From an uncultured Chitinophagaceae bacterium (lineage in GTDB: Bacteria > Bacteroidota > Bacteroidia > Chitinophagales > Chitinophagaceae): 41,639 nt of DNA. Positions 1 through 6,882 of this stretch are shown here, one piece after another; positions within the stretch are counted from its first letter, which is position 1; each line of letters opens with the position of its first letter. The position numbers and the translations under genes were made by a program. A model generated the notes under the pieces. It was given only the letters and a program-made list of their open reading frames with translations, did not search any database and was not told the DNA's origin. The DNA lies in the NCBI GenBank assembly GCA_937996595.1, contig CALKVC010000134.1, positions 1-41,639 of the forward strand. The letters run 5' to 3'.

Positions 1-310
1 GGTAGGTGGCATCGGCATCGCCCCCGGCGCCAACATCAATTACCTCACCGGCCACGCCGTTTTCGAAGCCACGCATGGCACAGCACCAAGGTTTGCCAAT
101 ACCAATACCATGAACCCGTCGTCTGTTATTCTTAGCGGTGTGATGATGCTGGAATATATGGGTTGGCGTGATGCTGTTGAACTGATTACCAACGCTGTTG
201 GAAAAACCATACGCAATAAAACGGTTACGATAGATTTTTATAACCTGATGAAAGATGCTACCCTGTTGAAGACGAGTGAATTTGGGGATGAGATTATTAA
301 GAATTTGTGA
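1..310 (+). CDS. icd: Isocitrate dehydrogenase, bacterial (E. coli) type, C-terminal fragment
   Basis: Only the last 102 codons are present; the reading frame is open from base 2 and the 5' part lies outside the window. The enzyme oxidises isocitrate to 2-oxoglutarate in the TCA cycle. The fragment aligns by eye with the end of E. coli Icd: GGIGIAPGAN, then FEATHGTAP, NPSSVILS, MMLEYMGW, and the ending SEFGDEIIKNL. Residues that in E. coli Icd hold the NADP 2'-phosphate differ here: K344, Y345, V351, Y391 and R395 correspond to R, F, M, I and N. NADP specificity should therefore not be assumed; NAD or mixed use is possible (inference). The next intact gene is a second isocitrate dehydrogenase of another subfamily. 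Family call is firm; cofactor call is open. Confidence 0.9.
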   Translation, partial: VGGIGIAPGANINYLTGHAVFEATHGTAPRFANTNTMNPSSVILSGVMMLEYMGWRDAVELITNAVGKTIRNKTVTIDFYNLMKDATLLKTSEFGDEIIKNL

Positions 311-324
311 TTGAGATGGGGGAA

Positions 325-352
325 GCGGGATGCGGGATACAAGATACAGGAT
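325..352 (+). repeat. Heptamer array, left copy (NNNNGAT)
   Basis: Four head-to-tail heptamers, each ending in GAT: GCGGGAT twice, then ACAAGAT, then ACAGGAT. It lies 15 bp after the icd stop codon. The same heptamer class recurs in inverted orientation at 987-1007 and in direct orientation at 4702-4729. The 325 and 987 arrays bracket the broken four-helix-bundle gene. No coding or CRISPR character: units are contiguous and without spacers. Confidence 0.8.
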
Positions 353-363
353 ATCGTTCTTTG

Positions 364-747
364 CTATTTACCTGACAGGTATTCATTATGATGATTTTCT
401 ACCGCTTTAAGAAACGAGATTAATTTTTTATTTAGCAGAATCATTTTTTTAAGCATGTTTTAAAATAAAAGTTGATCATTCAAAGAACCTGTTTCTGCCA
501 GTGTTTCCAAATGATCAATGGTTTCATCTAAGGAAGAAATAGAAAAAATGAGGAATCTGATAAATTCCATTTTATACTTTCTCCGGCCATACCCTTCAAC
601 AATATTGCTTTTAACAGATTTCATGGAACGTCTTATCTGTTACGCTTCTTCAAATTGCTCAACTGTTGGGAACTGGAATGTCATTTTATGTAATTCAATG
701 ACCAGTTCTCTTGACAAAACCCAAACACCCAGTTTTTTATAACTCAT
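364..747 (-). pseudogene. Four-helix-bundle protein (S23 / 23S rRNA-intervening-sequence family), two in-frame stops
   Basis: Read on the minus strand from ATG at 747, one frame of 127 codons gives a recognisable TIGR02436/PF05635-type four-helix-bundle protein. It begins MSYKKLGVWVLSREL, has the family core KSNIVEGYGRR, then SSLDETIDHLETLAETGSL, and ends LISFLKAVENHHNEYLSGK before a TAG at 364-366. Two TAA codons interrupt it, at 640-642 (codon 36) and 460-462 (codon 96), without any frameshift. Family members are about 115-130 residues, so length is otherwise complete. The function of the free-standing members is not settled. The clean frame with two nonsense codons suggests fairly recent inactivation. 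It lies inside inverted heptamer arrays. Confidence 0.85.
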
Positions 748-872
748 ATTGATATATTAAAACTTCAAGTTTATAATCATTGAAATAAATCGGGAAAATC
801 AACCAATAATTACGTTTTATCATAAAGATTTTAAGATGTTTTTCATATTTGCAGTATCTTACCTCCTCCATC

Positions 873-986
873 CTGCTACTGCTACTGCTACTGCTACTGC
901 TACTGCTACTGCTACTGCTACTGCTACTGCCACTGCCACTGCTACTGCTACTGCAACTGCCACTGCAACTGCCCCTGCAACTGCAT
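873..986 (+). repeat. Hexamer minisatellite (CTGCNN)x19
   Basis: Nineteen contiguous hexamers of form CTGCNN: nine CTGCTA, two CTGCCA, two CTGCTA, then CTGCAA, CTGCCA, CTGCAA, CTGCCC, CTGCAA and CTGCAT. The homogeneous half is distal to icd2 and the units diverge toward it. The array runs directly into the right-hand heptamer array and ends about 55 bp before the next start codon. Long open frames across it on both strands are artefacts of a 6-bp period. Confidence 0.9.
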
Positions 987-1007
987 CTTGTATCCGTTAT
1001 CCCGCAT
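987..1007 (-). repeat. Heptamer array, right copy, inverted relative to the left copy
   Basis: Three contiguous plus-strand heptamers CTTGTAT, CCGTTAT and CCCGCAT. Read on the minus strand they are GAT-ending or AT-shifted units matching the left array (the ACAAGAT and GCGGGAT units recur). With 325-352 it forms an imperfect inverted repeat about 680 bp apart. It sits 33 bp upstream of the second isocitrate dehydrogenase start, where its promoter or leader should be. Confidence 0.7.
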
Positions 1008-1040
1008 TTCCCTTAATTTCGCCATTCTTAAATACCACTT

Positions 1041-2273
1041 ATGAACAAAATAAAAGTAACCAATCCCGTAGTTGAACTTGACGGCGACGAAATGACCCGC
1101 ATCATCTGGAAATTCATCAAAGACAAACTGATCATCCCATATATAGATGTTCCCATTCGATATTACGACCTGGGCATGGAATACCGTGATGAAACCAATG
1201 ACCAGGTTACCATTGATGCGGCCAATGCCATAAAAGAATGCGGTGTGGGTATAAAATGCGCCACCATTACACCGGATGAGGCCAGGGTGAAGGAATTTAA
1301 CCTGAAGCAGATGTGGAAAAGCCCTAACGGCACCATCAGGAATATACTGGACGGTACCGTATTCCGTGAGCCTATTGTAATGAACAATGTTCCCAGGCTG
1401 GTAACCAACTGGACAGCCCCGATCATTGTAGGCCGCCATGCTTTTGGCGACCAGTACCGGGCAACTGATACCGTTATTAAGGGTAAAGGAAAACTTACCA
1501 TGACTTTTACACCTGAATCGGGTGGCGAACCACAAGTGTTCGAAGTATTTAATTTTAAGGGAGACGGCGTTGCCATGAGCATGTACAATACAGATGAAAG
1601 CATCATGGGATTTGCCAGGAGTTGTTTCAATATGGCGCTTAGCAAAAAATGGCCATTATACCTGTCAACCAAGAATACCATCTTAAAAAAATATGACGGC
1701 CGTTTCAAGGATATTTTTGAAAGCATTTACCAGGCTGAATTCAAGCAACAATTTGATTCAGCCGGAATCGTTTACGAGCATCGGCTGATAGATGATATGG
1801 TGGCCAGTGCCCTTAAATGGAATGGCAATTTTGTTTGGGCCTGTAAAAATTATGACGGAGACGTACAAAGCGATACGGTAGCCCAGGGATTTGGAAGCCT
1901 TGGCCTGATGACTTCCGTTTTGGTTACGCCCGATGGAAAAACCATGGAAGCAGAAGCTGCTCATGGTACGGTTACCCGCCATTACCGCGACCACCAGGCA
2001 GGAAAACCAACCAGTACCAACCCAATAGCCTCCATTTTTGCCTGGACAAGGGGCCTGGCTTTCCGAGGAAAACTGGATAACAACCAGCCTTTAATTGATT
2101 TTTGCAATAGCCTGGAAGCTGTTTGTATTGAAACGGTGGAAAGCGGCAAAATGACAAAGGACCTGGCCGTATGTATACATGGAAATAAGGTAAATCATGG
2201 AGAACATTACCTGTATACGGAAGAATTCCTGGATGCCATTGATGAAAACCTGAAAAAGAAAATGGCTTCATAA
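1041..2273 (+). CDS. icd: NADP-dependent isocitrate dehydrogenase, eukaryotic-type subfamily
   Basis: 410 residues, full length for the dimeric type II NADP-IDH family (about 400-415). It converts isocitrate and NADP to 2-oxoglutarate, CO2 and NADPH in the cytoplasm. Hallmarks: VVELDGDEMTRIIW at the N-terminus, YYDLG, KSPNGTIRNILDGTVFREPI (isocitrate binding), NYDGDVQSDTVAQGFGSLG (metal-binding Asp residues), and HGTVTRHYR, the NADP-binding loop. The ATG start gives the family-typical N-terminus MNKIKVTNPVVELDGDE. It follows the end of a bacterial-type icd with a repeat-rich 730-bp gap between them and is followed by its own terminator, so it is probably monocistronic. The promoter was not recognised; the hexamer and heptamer arrays occupy the region. 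Confidence 0.96.
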   Translation: MNKIKVTNPVVELDGDEMTRIIWKFIKDKLIIPYIDVPIRYYDLGMEYRDETNDQVTIDAANAIKECGVGIKCATITPDEARVKEFNLKQMWKSPNGTIRNILDGTVFREPIVMNNVPRLVTNWTAPIIVGRHAFGDQYRATDTVIKGKGKLTMTFTPESGGEPQVFEVFNFKGDGVAMSMYNTDESIMGFARSCFNMALSKKWPLYLSTKNTILKKYDGRFKDIFESIYQAEFKQQFDSAGIVYEHRLIDDMVASALKWNGNFVWACKNYDGDVQSDTVAQGFGSLGLMTSVLVTPDGKTMEAEAAHGTVTRHYRDHQAGKPTSTNPIASIFAWTRGLAFRGKLDNNQPLIDFCNSLEAVCIETVESGKMTKDLAVCIHGNKVNHGEHYLYTEEFLDAIDENLKKKMAS

Positions 2274-2296
2274 ATCAGATAATTTTTGATAGAAAC

Positions 2297-2327
2297 GGGA
2301 TGGCTTTCAATAAGCTGTCCCTTTTTT
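2297..2327 (+). terminator. Rho-independent terminator after the second icd
   Basis: A 10-bp stem (GGGATGGCTT with AAGCTGTCCC, two G-U pairs), a 5-nt loop and six T residues, 24 bp after the stop codon. Confidence 0.85.
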
Positions 2328-2426
2328 ATTTTCCCCCAAATTGTTCGATTTTGAACGATTTTAATGCATTTTTGAAGCTTTTTTAGCATATTTTGGCTAT
2401 TTTTCTGATAATTTGAGATTTTATTA

Positions 2427-2458
2427 TTGTTTAAATGAATAATCATTTCCTATCTTAG
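2427..2458 (+). promoter_or_regulatory. Possible Bacteroidota promoter for accB
   Basis: TTG at 2427-2429, a 21-nt spacer and TATCTTAG at 2451-2458, one base off the TAnnTTTG -7 consensus, 42 bp before the accB start. The surrounding DNA is very AT-rich, so chance matches are likely. Confidence 0.35.
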
Positions 2459-2500
2459 CTTCCCGTTTATTTATCCAACTTAACCATTTAAAATCACTAC

Positions 2501-2983
2501 ATGGACATCAAACAAATTCAGGAACTTGTTAAACTGATTAACAAGACTTCCATTGGAGAAATAACTATAGAAGAGGACGGAAGAAAAATAACCATAAAAC
2601 AAAAGAAAGACCCGGTACAGAACATCGTGGCTACAACTTCTACCCAGTCGTTCACCCCACAAGCTGCTGCAACACCTGCTGCAGCCCCGGCAGCAGCTGC
2701 ACCTGCTGCCCCGAAAGCAGAACCGGCACCAAAACAGGAAAACCTGTTAACCATCAAAAGCCCGATGATCGGTACTTTCTACCGGCAACCCGGCCCTGAT
2801 AAGCCAATTTTTGTAAATGTGGGTGATGATGTTAGTCCGGGTAAAGTGGTATGTATCATTGAGGCAATGAAACTGTTCAATGAAATTGAGAGTGAAGTGA
2901 AAGGAAAAATTGTTAAGGTTTTGGTGGAAGATGCCAGCCCGGTTGAATATGATCAGCCATTGTTCCTGGTAGACCCCAGCTAG
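2501..2983 (+). CDS. accB: Acetyl-CoA carboxylase biotin carboxyl carrier protein (BCCP)
   Basis: 160 residues, normal for AccB. It carries the biotin that shuttles CO2 from biotin carboxylase to the carboxyltransferase in malonyl-CoA synthesis. An N-terminal helical region (1-45) leads to a flexible Ala/Pro-rich linker (about 52-78) and the biotinyl domain (about 82-160), with the biotin attachment motif EAMKLFNE at 121-128; K124 is the modified lysine. The thumb segment SPMIGTFYRQPGPD typical of AccB-type BCCPs is present. accC follows after 131 bp, the classical accBC order; a hairpin lies in that gap. The ATG gives MDIKQIQELVKLI, the expected N-terminus. Confidence 0.97.
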   Translation: MDIKQIQELVKLINKTSIGEITIEEDGRKITIKQKKDPVQNIVATTSTQSFTPQAAATPAAAPAAAAPAAPKAEPAPKQENLLTIKSPMIGTFYRQPGPDKPIFVNVGDDVSPGKVVCIIEAMKLFNEIESEVKGKIVKVLVEDASPVEYDQPLFLVDPS

Positions 2984-3013
2984 TCAATCAGCATTGAGTT
3001 TATCTGAAATAAT

Positions 3014-3070
3014 GAAGATGAAAATCCCTTTACAAAATTTTCGTCTTCAAATAGTAACATTTTAGGGATT
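3014..3070 (+). promoter_or_regulatory. accB-accC intergenic hairpin with an alternative pairing
   Basis: A 12-bp stem pairs 3014-3025 (GAAGATGAAAAT) with 3037-3048 (ATTTTCGTCTTC, one G-U) around an 11-nt loop. AGGGATT at 3064-3070 can instead pair with AATCCCT at 3023-3029, which would disrupt that stem. No T-run follows the first stem, so it is not a plain terminator. It may set accB:accC stoichiometry through processing or attenuation (inference). Confidence 0.5.
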
Positions 3071-3114
3071 CTATTTTCAAAAAACGATTGTTTCCAAATC
3101 TTCAAATCTAATAG

Positions 3115-4452
3115 ATGTTCAAGAAAATACTAATTGCCAACAGAGGAGAGATTGCACTTCGCATTTTGCGTACCTGCAAGGAGATGGGAATTAAGACGGT
3201 TGCCGTTTATTCTACTGCAGATAAAGACAGTTTGCATGTAAAATTTGCTGATGAGGCTGTTTGCATAGGTAAACCTGCCAGTGTGGATAGTTACCTGAAC
3301 ATGGCCCATATTATGGCGGCTGCAGAAATAACCAATGCTGATGCCATACACCCGGGATATGGCTTCCTGGCCGAAAACAGCAAGTTTGCCAAAATTTGCG
3401 GTGACCACGGCATCAAGTTTATTGGCCCAACGCCTGAGATGATCAATTCGATGGGAGATAAAATTACCGCGAAAGAAACGATGATTAAAGCCGGTGTACC
3501 TGTGGTTCCGGGTGTGGAGGGATTACTCGAAGGTGTTGATCATGCTAAAAAATCGGCCAAAGAAATTGGATACCCGGTGATATTAAAAGCAACAGCTGGT
3601 GGTGGAGGTAAAGGCATGCGGGTGGTTTGGGAAGAGAGTGAAATTGAAAAAGCTTTTGAAAATGCAAAAACAGAAGCTGCCGCCTCTTTCAAGAATGATG
3701 GCATCTATATGGAAAAATTTGTGGAAGAACCCCGCCACATTGAAATACAGGTAGCAGGCGACCAATATGGCAATGTATGCCATTTGAGTGAAAGGGATTG
3801 TTCCATCCAGCGCCGCCATCAGAAACTGGTGGAAGAATCGCCATCACCGTTTATGACGGATGAATTGAGGGAAAGAATGGGCGCAGCCGCTATCAAGGCA
3901 GCCCAGGCAATCAATTATGAAAGTGTGGGTACGATAGAATTCCTGGTAGACAAGCACCGGAACTTTTATTTCATGGAAATGAATACAAGGATCCAGGTTG
4001 AGCATTGTGTTACCGAGGAGGTTATCAACTACGACCTCATTAAAGAACAGATAAAGATTGCAGCAGGAGAAAAAATTGTTGGCAAGGCCTATTTTCCGCA
4101 GATGCATGCTATAGAATGCAGGATCAATGCCGAAGACCCTTACAATGACTTCAGGCCATCACCCGGAAAAATTACGGTATTACACCAACCGGGCGGGCAT
4201 GGTGTTAGGGTTGACAGCCACGTATATGCCGGTTATGTGATACCTCCTTATTATGACAGTATGATTGGTAAACTCATTGCCGTGGCTCAAACCCGGGAAG
4301 AAGCCATTGATACCATGAGCAGGGCGCTGAGCGAATATGTTATTGAAGGAGTTAAGACAACGATACCATTCCATCTTCAACTAATGAAGGATGAGAATTT
4401 TAAAGCAGGTAATTTCACCACAAAATTCCTGGAAACATTTAAAATGCAGTGA
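3115..4452 (+). CDS. accC: Acetyl-CoA carboxylase, biotin carboxylase subunit
   Basis: 445 residues, the usual AccC length. It carboxylates BCCP-biotin using ATP and bicarbonate. Order of parts: N-terminal biotin-carboxylase domain starting MFKKILIANRGEIALRI; ATP-grasp domain with the glycine-rich ATP loop GGGGKGMRVV near residues 162-171; catalytic and metal-binding segment FMEMNTRIQVEHCVTEE; C-terminal biotin-carboxylase domain with ECRINAEDP and PSPGKI. The signature normally reads QVEHPVTE; here Cys replaces Pro, which I take to be a lineage variant, as the surrounding Glu, Asn and Arg residues are intact. It follows accB and is closed by a terminator at 4505-4543. Confidence 0.97.
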   Translation: MFKKILIANRGEIALRILRTCKEMGIKTVAVYSTADKDSLHVKFADEAVCIGKPASVDSYLNMAHIMAAAEITNADAIHPGYGFLAENSKFAKICGDHGIKFIGPTPEMINSMGDKITAKETMIKAGVPVVPGVEGLLEGVDHAKKSAKEIGYPVILKATAGGGGKGMRVVWEESEIEKAFENAKTEAAASFKNDGIYMEKFVEEPRHIEIQVAGDQYGNVCHLSERDCSIQRRHQKLVEESPSPFMTDELRERMGAAAIKAAQAINYESVGTIEFLVDKHRNFYFMEMNTRIQVEHCVTEEVINYDLIKEQIKIAAGEKIVGKAYFPQMHAIECRINAEDPYNDFRPSPGKITVLHQPGGHGVRVDSHVYAGYVIPPYYDSMIGKLIAVAQTREEAIDTMSRALSEYVIEGVKTTIPFHLQLMKDENFKAGNFTTKFLETFKMQ

Positions 4453-4504
4453 TATTTGCCCGTAAGGTTACAATAAGTTCTTGTTTTTTCTTAAAAAATT
4501 TACC

Positions 4505-4543
4505 AGGTCTTTCCTTGATGAAGAACAAAGGAGAGACTTTTTT
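4505..4543 (+). terminator. Rho-independent terminator after accC
   Basis: A 12-bp stem pairs 4505-4516 (AGGTCTTTCCTT) with 4528-4539 (AAGGAGAGACTT, two G-U pairs) around an 11-nt loop, followed by a run of T residues. It lies 52 bp after the accC stop. Confidence 0.8.
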
Positions 4544-4774
4544 ATGCCGGCCTAATTCAAACAGGTGCATGCATTACAAATCAAACCTGATGAAAAACTT
4601 ATAATTTAAAAAATTAAAAAAAACTAACACATACAGGCAAATCATGAAAGTCATCTTTTATTTATATCTCAACATACAACAAACTAAATTTACCTTAACA
4701 TCTCAGATCTGAGATCTGAGATGTAAGATCTAAGGATAGAACATGAAGCATTTTTTAACTTCTTCCTACATATC
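4544..4774 (+). other. AT-rich leader upstream of the E1 gene
   Basis: This is the second half of the 322-bp gap between accC and the E1 gene. After the accC terminator it is very AT-rich, with no credible ORF and no clear TAnnTTTG promoter. Its only distinct structure is the heptamer array at 4702-4729. Confidence 0.6.
4702..4729 (+). repeat. Third heptamer array (NNNAGAT)
   Basis: Four contiguous heptamers CTCAGAT, CTGAGAT, CTGAGAT and GTAAGAT, followed by a degenerate CTAAGGAT. Same period and GAT-ending form as the arrays at 325 and 987, here without an associated gene fragment, 45 bp upstream of the E1 start. Confidence 0.75.
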
Positions 4775-6844
4775 ATGGCAGTAGAAACAGAAATATTATT
4801 AAAAGCATACCGGTTAATGTGCACTGCTAAAGCGATGGCGGAAACATACGAATCTAACCGGGCCATCTGTAAATATGTTCACAGTACATCCCGGGGCCAT
4901 GAAGCCATTCAACTGGCTACTGCATTCCATTTATTACCCTGTGATTATATAAGCCCCTATTACCGTGATGAAAGCATTATGTTAGGCCTTGGTTTTACAC
5001 CCTATCAACTGATGTTGCAACTGCTCGCCAAAGCAGATGACATATTTACCGGCGGCCGTGAATACTACAACCATCCCAATTACAGGGGAAAAGACAAACC
5101 AACCATCATTCATCAAAGCAGTGCTACGGGTATGCAGGCGATACCTACGACCGGTGTTGCACAGGCCATAAAATATGTAACTGAAACAAATTCTCCTTTA
5201 CTGGTAAAGGGCGAAGGTGGCGAAATGCCGGTAGTGATCTGTTGTTTAGGCGACGCTTCCGTTACTGAGGGTGAAGTAAGTGAGGCTTTCCAGTTTGCAG
5301 CATTGAAGCAATTGCCTGTCATTTACCTGGTAGAGGATAATGATTGGGGAATCAGTGTTACATCTGCCGAAGCACGCACAACAAATGCTTATGAATTTAT
5401 TACCGGCTTTAGTGGCATTGACAGGATAAGTATTGACGGAAGTGATTTTGTGGAAAGTTACCTGGCCATGCAACAAGTAATAAAAGATGCCAGGATTAAC
5501 CGGAAGCCGGTGCTGGTTCATGCACGTGTGCCGCTACTCGGGCATCATACCAGTGGTGTACGCAAGGAATTTTACAGAACAGAAGCCGATCTGATCAAAC
5601 ATACGGCGGATGACCCTGGCCCAAAACTAAAAATTGTTTTACAGCAATTAGGATTCCTGCCAGATGAATTGGAACAAATTGAAAAGGAAACCGCTTTATT
5701 TGTTAAGCATGAATTTGAAAAAGCTTCAAGTGCCGCTGAACCAGATCCAAACACAGTGGAAACACATGTTTTTGCACCTACTCCCGTAATGGAAGAAAAA
5801 GGTGAAAGGAACCCGGCCGGAAAAGAAAAAGTGCTGATGGTTGATGCGGCTTTATTTGCCATCAGGGAAATCATGGAAGCATATCCTGAATCTGTTTTAT
5901 ACGGCCAGGATGTAGGCAGGCGGCTCGGAGGTGTATTCAGGGAAGCAGCCACATTGGCTGAGCAATTTGGCGACCACCGGGTATTTAACACGGCCATACA
6001 GGAAGCATATATCATTGGTTCTACAGTAGGCATGAGTGCTGTTGGATTGAAACCAATAGTAGAGGTTCAATTTGCCGATTACATTTATCCCGGTTTGAAC
6101 CAGTTAGTAACTGAAATTTCAAAAAGTTGTTACCTCAGTTGCGGAAAATTTCCTGTTCAAACACTCATACGGGTACCAATAGGTGCATATGGCGGCGGTG
6201 GCCCGTATCATAGCGGAAGTGTGGAAAGTACTTTACTTAGCATCAAAGGGATAAAAGTTGTTTATCCTTCCAATGCTGCAGACATGAAAGGGTTGCTGAA
6301 GGCAGCATTTCTTGATCCGAACCCTGTAGTGATGCTGGAACATAAAGGCCTTTACTGGAGCAAGGTTCCGGGAACTGAAGATGCAAAGATGACGGAACCT
6401 TCCAGGGATTATATCATTCCGCTGGGAAAAGGCATGGTAGCATTACCGTCATCGGCCGAATGTGTTGCTGCCGGTGATAGTTGCTGCATCATTACATATG
6501 GCATGGGTGTTTATTGGTCAAAAGCAGCAGCAGCTAATTTTCCGGGGCAGGTTGAAATAATTGACCTGCGAACCTTGTTTCCGTTAGATGAAAGCCTGGT
6601 TATTTCAACTGTAAAAAAGCATGGGAAATGCCTGATAGTAACGGAAGAACAACAAAACAATTCTTTTGCAGAAGCGTTGGCCGGAAGAATATCAAATACA
6701 TGTTTTAAAAGCCTGGATGCGGCGGTTGAGGTACTGGGAGCGCTTAACCTGCCAGCAGTTCCAATGAATATCATACTGGAGCAGGCCATGTTGCCTAATG
6801 CTGAAAAAGTTTCAGCCAGGTTAGAGAAATTATTAAAAAGCTAA
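4775..6844 (+). CDS. 2-oxoacid dehydrogenase E1, fused alpha and beta subunits (2-oxoisovalerate/pyruvate type)
   Basis: 689 residues, equal to an E1 alpha (about 330) joined to an E1 beta (about 330) in one chain, an arrangement common in Bacteroidota. It decarboxylates a 2-oxoacid with thiamine pyrophosphate and passes the acyl group to a lipoyl E2. The alpha part has SRGHEAIQLA, YYRDESIMLGLG and the thiamine-binding segment starting GDASVTEGE at residue 159 and ending EDNDWGIS; the usual GDG is GDA. The beta part begins near residue 350, with VLYGQDVGRRLGGVFREA and PIVEVQFADYIYPGLNQLVTE. Branched-chain oxoacids are the likeliest substrate (inference), which would feed branched fatty-acid synthesis next to accBC and fabI, but pyruvate cannot be excluded. 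No E2 or E3 gene lies nearby. Confidence 0.9.
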   Translation: MAVETEILLKAYRLMCTAKAMAETYESNRAICKYVHSTSRGHEAIQLATAFHLLPCDYISPYYRDESIMLGLGFTPYQLMLQLLAKADDIFTGGREYYNHPNYRGKDKPTIIHQSSATGMQAIPTTGVAQAIKYVTETNSPLLVKGEGGEMPVVICCLGDASVTEGEVSEAFQFAALKQLPVIYLVEDNDWGISVTSAEARTTNAYEFITGFSGIDRISIDGSDFVESYLAMQQVIKDARINRKPVLVHARVPLLGHHTSGVRKEFYRTEADLIKHTADDPGPKLKIVLQQLGFLPDELEQIEKETALFVKHEFEKASSAAEPDPNTVETHVFAPTPVMEEKGERNPAGKEKVLMVDAALFAIREIMEAYPESVLYGQDVGRRLGGVFREAATLAEQFGDHRVFNTAIQEAYIIGSTVGMSAVGLKPIVEVQFADYIYPGLNQLVTEISKSCYLSCGKFPVQTLIRVPIGAYGGGGPYHSGSVESTLLSIKGIKVVYPSNAADMKGLLKAAFLDPNPVVMLEHKGLYWSKVPGTEDAKMTEPSRDYIIPLGKGMVALPSSAECVAAGDSCCIITYGMGVYWSKAAAANFPGQVEIIDLRTLFPLDESLVISTVKKHGKCLIVTEEQQNNSFAEALAGRISNTCFKSLDAAVEVLGALNLPAVPMNIILEQAMLPNAEKVSARLEKLLKS

Positions 6845-6882
6845 TTCAACATAACTTAAGCTGCCACAGCATTAATAATTTA

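Noticed and set aside
518..742. Plus-strand ORF of 74 codons
   Set aside because: It is the opposite strand of the four-helix-bundle pseudogene, which has clear family similarity.
364..747. Stop-codon recoding to express the four-helix-bundle protein
   Set aside because: Two TAA codons, no recoding element or suppressor evidence; simple pseudogenisation is more likely.
325..1007. CRISPR-like array
   Set aside because: Units of 6 or 7 bp are contiguous with no spacers and no cas genes nearby.
836..1075. Plus-strand ORF of 79 codons with a long Ala-Thr repeat
   Set aside because: It is a translation of the CTGCNN hexamer array and runs out of frame into icd2; no family resemblance.
948..1535. 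Minus-strand ORF of 195 codons
   Set aside because: Antisense to the well-supported isocitrate dehydrogenase, ending in the repeat array; composition follows from the opposite strand.
5572..6033. Minus-strand ORF of 153 codons inside the E1 gene
   Set aside because: Antisense to a gene with clear domain content throughout; no family match recognised.
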